Shown here: piece by piece, positions 43,106 to 54,361 of the stretch | How positions within the stretch are numbered: the stretch's first letter is position 1 | How the letters are laid out: each line of letters starts with the position of its first letter | DNA from: Macrophomina tecta | Taxonomy: Eukaryota > Ascomycota > Dothideomycetes > Botryosphaeriales > Botryosphaeriaceae | NCBI GenBank assembly: GCA_024180945.1 | Contig: JAKSGN010000005.1 | Span: 4,030,001-4,094,000, forward strand | Length of the DNA: 64,000 nt | Reading direction: 5' to 3' | The notes under the pieces: model-generated | The model's database searches: none | Told to the model about the DNA's origin: nothing | What the model saw: only the letters and a program-made list of their open reading frames with translations | Position numbers and translations under genes: made by a program

Positions 43106-45628
43106 ATGGCGCAACACCAGCGCGTGCGATCGCGTACCCCGCAACAAGCTGACGCTCCACGGTACCGCACAAACCGCACCACGCGCAGCCAGAGCCGCGA
43201 CATCGAGCAAACCCGCGACACAAGCGTCGAGAGCACTCACAGTGCCCGCGGCACTTACGCCTATGGCTCCCGGGACTCCAGGAGAACGGCAGGGAGAAGT
43301 CGGTGATTTGGTGTTGTTTTGAAACTCAGTGCTAATCCCCACCTCCAGACCTTTCAACCGTTCCAGAAGATGCCGACGTGACGTATCCAGATCTCCCGGG
43401 ACAGGATGCGGAGGAAAGCCATAGTGCCCGTGAGGTAACTCCACCTCTGTTTTCCCCCAGTGAAGAATACACCACTCACCAAGCACCCGACGCTTAGTCC
43501 GTCATCTCTGGTACCACCGCAATTTCCACGGCCCAGACCGTTCATGATCCCGCCGACTTGGACGTCGAGTTGATGCTCGACGCTCTTGACGAGCTGTGCA
43601 CAGATGCCGGCAAAATCTTGGACATCGTTGCCCCAAACACTGCATCTGCCGAACGCCTCGCTTCCCTTGTTTCCGAAGTCACCAATCCTGCCTCGCGAAC
43701 TAGCATCGTACTTGAGAAGCGTGAAAAGCGCTTCAGGGACGCGCGCCAATATTTTGGTGACGCCGAATTCATCAATAGAGACACCGTCCTCGCATCGTTC
43801 GCTGGTGGCCCAACCCCCTACATCTCTGCTAATCTTTTTCGCCGCCCGGATGCCATTATCTACAAAGCAAATATAGCGACCTTTGCAATCCAGATTGCCG
43901 CTATTACCCATGGACAACTTCGCGCATACGACATCCTCCTGTCTTTGGATAACACCTTCCCTCGAAACTTCTTGGCATCACTTGACGAGGAACGAGTGGA
44001 CCTTGGCCACGGAAGCAGTGCTCTTGTGAAGCAGACGCTCGAGGTTGCCTTGGATATACGCACCCAATTTGCCATTTCTCTACTGACCAAAGATCAAGGC
44101 GAGACGGGCTTCGACCCGGACGCCACAATCCAATCAGTATTCTTTGCCATGTCAGACGGAGAGAATGGTATGCCTGAGAAGGCTCCTCTACGCGGGTGGG
44201 AGATTGAGGGCTTTGGTATGGGCGATGAAGATTTACCCAAACTGATCAGGCAAACCATTGCTCAAAGGATCGCTGATATCAGAGAATGCTTTCAAGGTGA
44301 AGAAGAAGCTCTGGAGCATGGCGACTATGTCGATTTAGCAAAGCTCAACGCCAAATTCCCCTGGTCCGATTTTGTAACGCGTACTCTGAGCTGGATCCGT
44401 CTCCGCAACATCGAACTCGACAACGAGATCACCTCGTTGGGTGGTGTTTCTGAAATCGTGTCATCTTTGACGGAATACCACAGGACAGGCGAACCTGAGC
44501 CACTTGACACCCGGGGGCAGTCAACTTCCCAGAACCCAGGAACGACCACCATGGACGCAAACGTTGAAAGCCAGACAATTCCTAAGACTGCACCATCGGT
44601 TGCCAATCTTGTAGGACGATACATGGCTCGTTTGTCGGGCCAGCTGACCAATGTTGCAAATGAGCCTGTGGACGAACCAGACGAAAGTGACGAGGCTAAC
44701 GGCGCAGCCACCGGAATCGTCGACGACTACCAACCGCCCGTTCTTGGGGATGATGATGACGATGACGACTCAAGAACATTCGTGAACGCGCCAACAGAGC
44801 GCAGCACTATGCAAGGTGACCTCGAGATTTTACAGCAGCGAGAGAAGCAGAACAAAGAGAACATGCGAAGATCTCCTACCAATTCAATCCTACCACGCAG
44901 GTCTGTCTTTGACAGACAACCTGGAGCGACGCGCGTCCCTTTCGATGATCCAGACATTCTTCCTACCGGAGATACTGCCTCGTCGAGCAAGAGTCGGGAC
45001 AAAAGGCGGCGCGCCGACAGCGAATCGGACGAAGATGAGGAATTCGAAACACGCATCGCGCAGGATAGGCGAAAGGCGCCCGTGCGGAAGCAGTCGCGCT
45101 ATACTGCTCCATCTATGACACCACCCTCAGCTCGGGGACGAAGCCAAACGACCCGTCTATCCGCCCGCAATAAGGAGGCTACACCGGATCTAAGTGACGA
45201 GGAAGAAAGTAGTGCATCTCACGCCCAACAGTTGAAGACAGTGAGCCAACAAGCCAGGGCGTCGAGTTACACTGCTGGGGCATCTGCTGCTAGGGGGCGT
45301 CAACCGTGGAACGACGAAGAAGTAAACACCTTTTTGGAGCTCGTACAGAAGTACGCATGGGAGACGCAACCCTGGAAAGCTATCAAAGAAGCGGATGCAG
45401 CAGGAGACAACGTGCTCTTTCACAGGACTAACGTAGATCTCAAAGATAAGGCCATGAATACCATATTTCTTTACAAGAAGTAAGCACGGACAAGACGTAC
45501 CGCTCCTGATATTCGTCCTCTAACAATACCACAGATCTGGCCATGCGTTGCCACACGGGCTTGAGGTTTTCAAATTGCCCAAACACCTTCAAGCGAAGCT
45601 CGATAGATGGCGCGGAACTTCTCCCTAG
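43106..45628 (+). CDS. TRF/Taz1-like telomere-repeat-binding protein with C-terminal telobox Myb domain
   Basis: Probable telomere-associated DNA-binding protein of the TRFH plus telobox class. Proposed exons 43106-43298, 43349-43434, 43498-45479 and 45535-45628 encode 784 residues. The N terminus is Arg/Ser/Thr-rich. A helical domain begins near DLDVELMLDALDELCTDAG (about 113) and resembles the TRF-homology dimerisation region. The middle is acidic and Ser-rich, with basic patches (KSRDKRRRADSE) like nuclear localisation signals. The C-terminal Myb/SANT repeat starts at RQPWNDEEVNTFLELV (about 695) and contains the telobox as NVDLKDKAMN, which differs from the canonical VDLKDKWRN. The last intron (45480-45534) is clear. 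The first junction uses an unusual GTCGGT donor at 43299; a start at ATG 43262 with a GTGATT donor (43303) is an alternative. Confidence 0.78.
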
Positions 45629-45865
45629 AATGGAGCACTGCATCTCACGGATGCTCCTTTCTCCTTTGTTGTGATTCCTCTCTTATTTTCCCTCTGTAAA
45701 CTCTTGGGTGTCCAAACGCGCCACAGTAGGATCGGTGCAGCATGCTCAGATTACAAATTACATCCGGCTCTCATTCTAGGCGGAATAACTCCGTTTCCAA
45801 GTCTAGATCCTACAAATTTTGGGCACAAAGAACAGACTCTTTAGCCTTCTTAGCTTCGTAGCTTC

Positions 45866-46760
45866 TTAGGTTTGCCTTTTTTTTTTTTTTTGGGGGGGGC
45901 GAGTGGAGAAGGATTGGAAACGAGTCCAAACTGAAAAACCAAATCCTGGAATTTGAAATTTGTCGAGGCTGCCGTCAGTGGCTAAATACCTATCAAGGAC
46001 GGCACCGCTCTCTTCCGGACTAGGAGTCACCAACTCAACAGCATCGTCATCATCATCATCATCATCATCATCACCGTCACTCCAGCTTTCCTGGCGTTGG
46101 TCGAGCGCCGTTACAGCCTCTACTTTCCGCAACGACGCGGCCTCGCAAGCCTCCAAGGCGGCGAGTAGCGCGCTCTGCGTCCGAGCCCGTACTCGCTCCA
46201 GCTTATCTTGGTCTACTTCCGCGCCAAGCTCCTGAAGCGCCTCGATGCATGCCAGCACTCACTCGAGAAACGCGTAGCCCTTGAAGAAATCCCACGTTGT
46301 CCCCACCGCCACTGCTCTTATGTTCGACGCCGTGGCGCAAAATGGCTGTGAAATGCACCAGACGGGACTGCAGGACAGTGCGGATAGAGGTGCCTGATTC
46401 CCTCTCTCCGTCCTCGGTGACGAGAGATAGGAGGGCGGCGGATGTTTGGCTGTTAGAGGCGGGCAGCATCTGGAGCAAGATGGCCATGGCAGCCTGAAAG
46501 GGTATGATACGGAAGAAGCCGTTGGCGTGGACGAGAGCTAAGGGCGCAGGTTCGGTTGTGTCGTGAGCTGGAGGGAAATAAAGCGTGGGTGCGGCGAGCG
46601 AAGATGGTGTGGCGAGTATTAAGGTAGAGACAGTTTGCTGAAGACGATGGGGCAGTCGGCGGGCTTCCAGCCGGAGCGGAAGTGCGCCAGGTTACCGGCG
46701 CAGATGCCGCCGTGGTCGACTTCGATCTTGATGTCCGTCTCCTCAAAGGGCTTAGGCTCT
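45866..46760 (-). pseudogene. Unrecognised, apparently broken protein-coding region
   Basis: Reading the minus strand, protein-like sequence continues across frame breaks. ETDIKIEVDHGGICAGNLAHF (about 46744-46680) runs into a stop. Another frame, from about 46650, reads APTLYFPPAHDTTEPAPLAL, HANGFFRIIPFQAAMAILLQ and TSIRTVLQSRLVHFTAILRH. A further shift near 46290 gives DFFKGYAFLE, a TGA, and ACIEALQELGAEVDQDKLER leading to a helical segment, a (CAT)n-encoded run of about ten Asp (46043-46073), and a stop at 45866. Some breaks could be introns: an AG acceptor at 46655-46656 would suit the middle frame. I do not recognise the family. It may be a decaying gene or a real gene with exons I could not resolve. 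Confidence 0.35.
46043..46073. repeat. (CAT)n trinucleotide repeat
   Basis: About ten CAT units on the plus strand, coding for a poly-Asp run if the minus-strand frame is translated. Confidence 0.85.
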
Positions 46761-47636
46761 TAGGAAGCCCACTTCATGTTTCCCGAGACTGACGACTTCC
46801 CCTGCCCTGTCAGTTCCGTCATGCGGATTGCGAGGCTATGTTGATCTGGTAAGTGAAAGTGGATTGAGGTACCGTTCTAGGAAATACTAAAAGTATAGTG
46901 AGCATCTGCTGAATTCTTTAGATATGACTGGGGCTTTAAGCGCCCCTCTTGGGACTATTTAAAATATCAGAAGTCCAGCAACCGGACGCCATGTCAGATG
47001 TTGAATAGTTGTTAGCCAATATAAACTTACCTGGAGTTGTTCCTCAGCCGAAATCATAGCTATACACTTCGGTCTCGCCGGAGAAGCTAGTGCTCGTTTT
47101 CCTCTTGAAGATAATAGTCTTCGGAAATAGCCTGAGATCATTATGGAATTTGTCGAATGCGTTGGTTTGAATTTATGTGGGACTGCGTCAAGGGTTGGGT
47201 CGGGCTCGTCTCTGGAATGAGCCTAAAACCATGGTCCTACAGAGCTAGTGTTGGAACGAACTATCCTTGAGCTGCTTCAAAGATTATAAACGATCTTCCT
47301 AACAGAGAACACTGAAGCAGGAAACAAGTTGAGTGAGACACGCGATAGCTGTCGTATTTGAAGGAGCTTTGATTTCGATGAGTCGGCACTGTAAACCTTC
47401 TTTCTGGCATACCACAGACCAGGTCGTTCAATTGCTGAGCAGCCAGTTGCTTAGAGACACCAGGACGCATGATTTTACCTCCTCACCCATCCTCAACCTC
47501 TCATCCAATCTCCGCATTTACATTTTGCCTTCCTCCTGCCTCTTCTTCCTACGACCTACAGAACAAAATACTAACCAACCACATCTTTTTTTAACAACAA
47601 CTGAGATCCACCTCTTAACAGAGGTAGCTCACAACG
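46761..47636. other. Intergenic, about 880 bp
   Basis: AT-richer sequence upstream of tRNA-Glu. It starts with a short minus-strand frame (MTELTGQGKSSVSGNMKWAS) that might be a first exon of the broken region next to it. Otherwise nothing recognised. Confidence 0.45.
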
Positions 47637-47746
47637 TCCGTTGTGGTCTAGGGGCTAGGATTTGCCGCTCTCAGTCCTCACAGAGAGTTCATCTCGCTTG
47701 GAAACCAAGTGCCGGCAAGGCCCGGGTTCGATTCCCGGCGACGGAA
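47637..47746 (+). tRNA. tRNA-Glu(CTC) with 38-nt intron
   Basis: Acceptor stem TCCGTTG/CGACGGA with A73, anticodon stem TGCCG/CGGCA, loop CTCTCA-C with anticodon CTC, T arm GCCCGGGTTCGATTCCCGGC. A 38-nt intron separates positions 37 and 38, and the mature length is 72 nt. Terminator TTTT at 47753-47756. Confidence 0.94.
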
Positions 47747-48538
47747 ATATTATTTTGCCATTCTCCCGTTACATAACTTCCATATGCGATCATGTTGTGG
47801 TGGCGGGAAATTTTTTTGGTGTTGCGGCGGCGCCGGGTTTGGGGGGCGGACCGAGCTTGGGGTGGGAGTAGACCGGGTGGTGAAGCGAGAAAATATTCGT
47901 GGCCGGTCGGATGGGAAAATGAACGGTCGGCGGCGGTTCTCGTCTGCGCTCGGTCGCACTTTGTGGGTGCCAGGATGCGCCGGAGGAACCCTGAGGCTGA
48001 TTTGTGGAGGCTCCGCTGTGGGACATGGTGGTTGGTGCTTTCGGTGACTTGACTGTCGTGCGGAGTACGATGTCCATGTCCGATTATCGCAATGACTGTG
48101 GGCCAATGGGAAGTATCGTGAACGTAAGAACTTCTCGGTTTTCGCAATGTCCGGTTACCGCCATGGAATCCATTTCTCTACTCAAGTCCTGATTCCTTCG
48201 GTGCGCGAGTACCCAGGTCGTTCCCAAAAGAGTTACAACCAGGATGTACAATTATGCGTGGGAAGCTGAAGCGTTCATCCGGACGTAATAATCCAGAAAA
48301 TCTGATGATACTTACGTCCGTACGAATGCTTCGACTCCCCACAAGCACGCATGTTTGCACGGCGGCCTGTTGCAGATATCTGGAATCAACCACGTAAGGA
48401 AATATTGGGCCGAAGAAAGTAGCCCCCTTTAATGCCCAAATGTTGGAAATAGGTCCAAGGGTCTCTATTTTGCCTCCCCTGCTCTTGCTTGGCTCCATTA
48501 TCATGATGCATTGATATGCTAATGTCGTAAATGTTCCC
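47747..48538. other. Intergenic, 792 bp
   Basis: Lies between tRNA-Glu and the 3' end of TRAPPC12. Overlapping open frames on both strands at 47750-48150 look like chance frames in GC-rich sequence. No gene supported. Confidence 0.55.
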
Positions 48539-50080
48539 TCATAGCTTGAAATCCGCAGCTTGTCTTTCCCAACCCATCTCGCTTGGCTCTAATGCCGATA
48601 CTTTATCCACAAGCTCCAGCTTCCGCTCGCGTGACCTTTCAGTGCAGAGCTCAAAAATGGTGCTCAAATTGAAAGTCAATGCGTGAAAAGCATAAGCCGA
48701 GTTCTCCCCATGGTCAATCAGATCCTCCAACACCATCCGGGCATCGGAGATCCGACCGACGTAAAGCAGGCACACAGCGCGGTTTTGGGCGATCATGGGA
48801 TCTGTGGGATTTGATGCGGCAAGAGTATCCCAAACCGCCAACGCTGTAGGGTAATCCGCTTCAGCCATAGCGACCAGAGCATTCAGTGGGTCCGCAGGAG
48901 CCGGCGCATCAGCATTGGTGGGTGGTGCAGGAGACGGCGAGGTTGCAACGCAGCGCTTGGCAGCATCGATGTCGCCAACCTTGATCCAAGCCAATGCCTC
49001 CATGGTCTTAAGCCGGGTGGACTCGGGTGTCAGCGGTGCTGAATCTGCCTTCTCTTCTGCTTTGACTGCCTCCTGAGACCCCGAATCCGCGCGTACGAGT
49101 CCTGCCAGGTGCCTTGCAGCACCTTCGCACTCTCCCATCTCTATCAACGCATTTGCGACTCTGATGGCAAGTTCCCTCAGCCGATCCTTCCACATCTGTT
49201 TTGTCGCGGCATCCAGCGTCTTAATGGCCTCTATTCTTGCCTCGCGAGCCAGCTCGTAATAGCCCATAACGCCCCGTCGCCAGTCTCCATAGCCGAGCCC
49301 CATGAGGCGTACGGCGAGAACGCGCAGTTCCCAAGGCACTATATGGGCTCCGGTGAGCGGGTTGCGGTAGAAAGCGCTAGTCAAGTCACCTAGTAGCTTC
49401 GCCTCTGCAGCGGCCAGCGCGTGTTGATTGAGAAGAGTGAGACAAGCCAGACGCACATAGAGTAGTGAGAATATAGTTGGATGATCTGTAGGCGAAGTGT
49501 TCTTTACTAGGGCGGTTGCGGCGGAGACGGCAGCAAGACGATAGTGTCCGCCATCGAGCAGGGCGCGAAGCGGAGTAGAGGGCGCAGGTTGATGCGAGGC
49601 CGAAAGAAAGGGTTGTGGAATGGTATGGGGAGGAAGCGGGTGGAAGTTGTTCGGGTGAAGGAGGAAGCCAAAATCCTTCTCTGGCGACTCGAGGGCGGAG
49701 CCAGGCGTGGAGGTTGTGGGCGATAGGACCTGCGGGGGGCGGGTGGGCGTGATAGGCTGTGGATGGTGCTGCTGCTGCTGTTGCAAATGTGGATGCGTGA
49801 AGGGATTGGGCGACAGGGGCGCTTGAGGGACCTTGGGAGAGGCAGAGGACGCAGATAGAGGACTGATGGGGCATCAGCAGATATGGGGAGAGACGGGCGA
49901 CATGGGGTGACGCACTCATCAAAGTCGGCGTCCAGCGGCCCTTTGGTGGAGCGGCGGGTAATGGCTACTGCAGCGTGTTAGCTACAGATAGGGCGGCACT
50001 AGGCGCAGAGGCGTACTGCGACGGCGCTCATCGCTGGAGGCCATGCGGCCATGGCCTTTGGCGCGAGGAGGTGCTTGCAT
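48539..50080 (-). CDS. TRAPP complex subunit 12 (TRAPPC12-like TPR protein)
   Basis: Homologue of TRAPPC12, a metazoan and filamentous-fungal subunit of the TRAPPIII tethering complex (absent from budding yeast), acting in Golgi/autophagy traffic. Exons 50017-50080, 49916-49967 and 48539-49862 (introns 49 and 53 nt) give 479 residues. Splicing yields ITRRSTKGPLDADFDDPLSAS, the conserved RRSTKGPLDADFD start of the family, then a Pro/Gln-rich stretch with a Gln run. TPR-like helices follow: STPLRALLDGGHYRLAAVSA, FSLLYVRLACLTLLNQHALA, EMGECEGAARHLAGLV, TMEALAWIKVGDIDAAKRC, ALVAMAEADYPTALAVWDTL, MIAQNRAVCLLYVGRISDA and AFHALTFNLSTIFELC. It is divergent from ILV2 with 353 bp between start codons. 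Confidence 0.88.
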
Positions 50081-50433
50081 GGCGGACAGGAGGGTAGGTT
50101 CAAGAACAAGTTGTGGAGCTCTGACGGTGCTAGCGGTGTCGTTTCCTGCGGACTTAGGCGTTAGGGGTGCCAAGGCCGGGGGCGGGCGTGATGCAGCTTC
50201 CAAGATGCTTCATTGGTCCGATTTCGGACCAGAGGCGTGGTCGGCCCCCTCCTCGGCAAGGTGGAAATTGTCGAACGAAACCACTCACACTATTCCTGAC
50301 TCACCAGCAAGCATTCCTCTCCTCCATAAGATACCCGCCGCGCCCTCGCCATTCTCAATTCTGCGACCTGGCCATTGACACCTCCCCGCTCCTCCTCCGC
50401 GACTGACGCCCCACGGGCTCGCCACTCGTCATA
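50081..50433. promoter_or_regulatory. Divergent promoter of TRAPPC12 and ILV2
   Basis: A 353-bp spacer that holds a perfect TGACTCA element (annotated separately) and a C/T-rich stretch just upstream of ILV2. Confidence 0.5.
50297..50303. promoter_or_regulatory. TGACTCA element (Gcn4/CPC1/CpcA-type site)
   Basis: A perfect match to the bZIP general amino-acid control site, 131-137 bp upstream of the ILV2 ATG. Branched-chain amino-acid genes are classic targets of this regulator in yeasts and filamentous fungi. The site is inferred from the sequence only. Confidence 0.65.
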
Positions 50434-52660
50434 ATGCTTAAAGCACGCCAATCGCGTGGCGCTCTTAAGAGCTTCAATACCGCCGCCCGTCGTTTCTCCT
50501 CGACCCCCGCCCCTCAGGCCGTGTCGCCTTACCGCAAAGCCGCTGTCCAGCAGGTTGCTCAAAAACCTGTCGTGAAGAACGCCATCAAGCGTACTCAGAG
50601 CACTGCCGCCGCCCAGCAGACCGGCAGGCCCGTTCCCTCGCCAGCTTTCAATCACCGCGATGACTCCCAGCCGCAGGTGGCTTCGCGCTATGCCCCGCAG
50701 ATGGATCATTCGTTTGTGGGCATGAAGGGAGGCGAGATCTTCCACGAAATGATGTTGCGCCAGGGCGTCAAACACATCTGTAAGTGGCGCCAAAATGGAA
50801 AAGAAAAAACCAACGTGTTCCTGAGTTTGTTTTTTCACCGCCAACGAATATACTAATACCATGACTCAGTCGGATATCCCGGAGGCGCTATTCTCCCTGT
50901 TTTCGATGCCATTTACAACTCGCCGCACTTCGACTTCGTCCTCCCGAGACATGAGCAGGGTGCTGGCCACATGGCCGAGGGTTACGCTAGGGCTTCTGGC
51001 AAGCCCGGTGTAGTTCTTGTGACCTCCGGCCCTGGTGCCACCAACGTCGTTACACCTATGCAGGATGCCTTGATGGACGGTACTCCCATGGTTGTTTTCT
51101 GTGGTCAGGTTGTTACTTCTGCTATCGGTTCGGATGCATTCCAGGAGGCCGACATGCTTGGAATTTCGAGGGCGTGCACCAAGTGGAATGTGATGGTCAA
51201 GAACATCGCCGAGCTACCCCGTCGCATTAACGAGGCTTTCGAGATTGCAACCAGCGGTCGCCCTGGCCCTGTCCTGGTCGACCTCCCCAAGGACATCACC
51301 GCTGGTGTCCTGAACAGGCCCATTCCGGTTGTCAGCAGCCTTCCGACTCACCCTAGTGCTGCCAGCTTGGCAGCGCGTGAGTTGAGCCGGGCTCAGCTTG
51401 AGGGCACCATCAAGCGTTCGGCCAACCTGATCAACATGGCTAAGAAGCCCGTTATCTATGCCGGTCAGGGTATTGTTGCGACTGCAGAAGGTCCCGCGCT
51501 TCTGAAGGAGCTTGCAGACAAGGCCAATATTCCTGTCACCACGACTCTCCAGGGTCTTGGCGGTTTCAACGAATTCGACCCTAAGTCTCTTCACATGCTT
51601 GGTATGCACGGTTCCGCGTATGCCAATATGGCTATGCAGGAGGCCGACTTGATCATTGCTCTCGGCGCTCGTTTTGATGACCGTATTACCGGTCACGTCG
51701 CTCGCTTTGCGCCTGCCGCTCACGCTGCCGCTGCTGAGGGCCGTGGTGGTATCATTCACTTCGAGATCATGCCCAAGAACATCAATAAGGTCGTCCAGGC
51801 CACTGAGGCTGTCGAAGGCGATGTTGCGACGAACCTGGCTGCTTTGATCCCGCAAGTGAACGCCGTGGCCGAGCGTCCTGAGTGGTTCGAGCAGATCAAT
51901 GATTGGAAGCAGCGCTTCCCGTGGTCCTATGAGAAAGAGGGTGCCAACGGCATGATCAAGCCTCAGACCGTCATCGACAAGCTTAGCAAACTCACTGAGA
52001 GCATCCGTGACAAGACTGTTATCACCACCGGTGTTGGTCAGCACCAGATGTGGGCGGCCCAACACTTCCGCTGGACGCATCCGCGTACTATGATCACCTC
52101 TGGTGGTGCTGGTACCATGGGTTATGGTCTTCCTGCCGCGATTGGCGCCAAGGTCGCTCGTCCTGAGGCCCTTGTCGTCGACATCGATGGTGATGCCTCT
52201 TTCAGCATGACTCTTACTGAGCTGAGCACTGCTGCTGAGTTCAACATTGGTGTCAAGGTCATCATCTTGAACAACGAGGAGCAGGGTATGGTCACTCAAT
52301 GGCAATCTCTCTTCTTTAAGGACCGCTTTGCGCACACCCACCAGAAGAATGCCAACTTCGTTAAACTCGGAGAGGCTATGGGTGTACAGGCTCAGCGTGC
52401 CAGCAAGCCTGCTGAGCTTGAAGAGAAGTTGAGCTGGCTCCTCAACACCGACGGTCCCGCGCTTCTCGAGGTTGTTGTTGACCAGAAGGTGCCTGTCCTC
52501 CCCATGGTCCCGGCTGGTAGCGCTCTCCATGAGTTCTTGGTGTACGACGAGGGTATGTTTAATATTTCATCAATTCCTACAGCCGTGCATTTTGCTAATA
52601 TCTATTGTAGCCAAGGAGAAAGCTCGCCGTGAGCAGACCCGCCAGCGTTCTGGCAGGTAA
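50434..52660 (+). CDS. ILV2: Acetolactate synthase catalytic subunit
   Basis: Mitochondrial ThDP-, FAD- and Mg2+-dependent enzyme (EC 2.2.1.6) that condenses pyruvate to acetolactate or acetohydroxybutyrate, the first common step of valine, leucine and isoleucine synthesis. Exons 50434-50779, 50870-52552 and 52611-52660 (introns 90 and 58 nt, the first with a near-perfect TACTAATAC branch point) encode 692 residues. The first ~50 residues form an Arg/Ser-rich presequence. The ThDP-activating glutamate is Glu144 in LPRHEQGAGHMAEGYARASG. FAD-domain blocks include KPVIYAGQG and GLGGFNEFDPKSLHMLGMHG. The ThDP/Mg motif runs from DIDGDASFSMTLTELS to LNNEEQGMVTQW. Exon 3 supplies the basic C terminus KEKARREQTRQRSGR. 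Confidence 0.97.
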
Positions 52661-54361
52661 ATATCCCACTATATGACGAGCGCAAGAGGAAGCCAGGTTC
52701 GAAATATATTTTCTTTTACGGTTGAGTCGTCACGTTGGGCTCATGGGCACGAACGAACAAGAGGACAAAATTTTGGAACAACAAAAAGCGGCATTGAGAC
52801 CCCGGTGGGACTTGTGATCTCATTTGTTTTACTACTATTTACGCATTCATGCTTGCTCTTCCGTTCACCTCGCAAGCTCGCGTATGATTGGCGTTCGATT
52901 GGGGTTTTGGGTCTTTGATGGGGCTTTCTTGAGACTGCCACGGGCACACACCCACTTTATTACTATTTCCCGGAAATGTTTGAAAAGCATAAAAGTTGAT
53001 TACTTTCTGGTCCTGAGTTTTACCCTTTTCGTCGTTAATGCCCTTCTCTTTGCATTTCTTTATATACCGTCGCGGTAGCGAGCGGAGGGATGGACAAGTC
53101 ATACGGACCGCGGGATGCTTGTCAAGGGCAGTTGTCCTGGGCGATGAAGTTTATCCGTCAATCTTGCATGGTATTTTTTGGAGGAAACTTCCCCGCGCAG
53201 AAAAATCTGCTTGGACAGCATATAAAGTGTGCGCCGATCACTTTCTCTTGCTATCGACACCCCGGCTTCTGACTTTTGCGGTCCGTGAAGGTGGGAACGA
53301 GCCGCTCAGAAAACTGCCTCTACCGGCATGAAGTGACGTATACAACACCATCGATCCTTCCTGTGGCTCATAATCAATTTCTCGACATCATGAACCCCAC
53401 TAGTAGCCATCCTCCCTTGATCTACTTTCTATCGGGTCATTCCATCGAGACACTGATGAGGGTGATGTTTGTGACGCCAGCTGCAGCGGATGCCGAGTTT
53501 GGGTACTGGAAGCGGACACGGCGAAACAGTGAGCCGGGAGTTTCTGGTCAGTCATAAGACTGCGTACGAGATTTGACAATAAGAAGGATGACCTCGCCAG
53601 CGGGCGAGGACTGAGATCACATAGTTCGCTCCTGACAGCGATGAGTGTGTACAGGTATGGCCACGGCAACTTCGTGCTTGTGTCCTTTCTCCAGATCACA
53701 GGATGATTGAGTTTCTGAACACTCTAAAATGCAAGAAGTACCCTTGGGGAGTCAAAGGAGTCATTTAGCCGCCAATTTCAGTAGTATTCTCAGACATTTA
53801 CCTGCAAAGAACTGCTGCGATTGCATTTCAGTGGTAGTCGTTATTACGGTTTTTGAAGCAGATCGGCATTTCCATTCAATTAGCGCGGCAAGCAAGATCT
53901 TGGACAATTCTGATTCAGCGAGAACGTTTTTCCTTTCATGTGTTCTCTGCCATTACAAGTCAGGGGCGAGCGTCCCCAAAAACCAAGAAGAACACACAGA
54001 AGATAAGGAGGTGATAATGCTGCTATCATGCTTATCCGATCTCTCAATAGCTATCGGTCTACGAGTAGCACAACTTCTTTATCCTTTCCAAGGCGCGGCT
54101 TTGCGAACAAAAGCATGACCACTTTTCAGATAGCGAAAAAGATGACAAAGACAAGTTACTAGAGTAAAGAAGGAAAAAAACCTATTTGATCACTATCTCC
54201 CATGGTATAAAGCGAAATAAAAGAGAAAACATTGGGTTCCCCTTTCGACCCTTGCAAACACCGAATATCAGAATGAATGATCTGAAGGGGCTCGCTGATG
54301 GCACTTGCAAACGATCATGGAGAAAGGCAACGAAGATCCCACAGCAAACGCAATTGTGCAT
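52661..54361. other. Convergent intergenic region, 1.7 kb
   Basis: Lies between the 3' ends of ILV2 and SFH5. AT-richer than the coding flanks. Open frames of under 130 codons show no domain or targeting signal. No supported gene or RNA. Confidence 0.55.

Noticed and set aside
50862..50868. Second TGACTCA at the end of ILV2 intron 1
   Set aside because: It coincides with the intron's branch/acceptor region (ACTCAG), so splice-signal sequence explains it better than a regulatory site.
51214..52530. 438-codon minus-strand frame opposite ILV2
   Set aside because: Shadow of a strongly biased highly expressed gene; no domain, and the sense strand encodes conserved acetolactate synthase.
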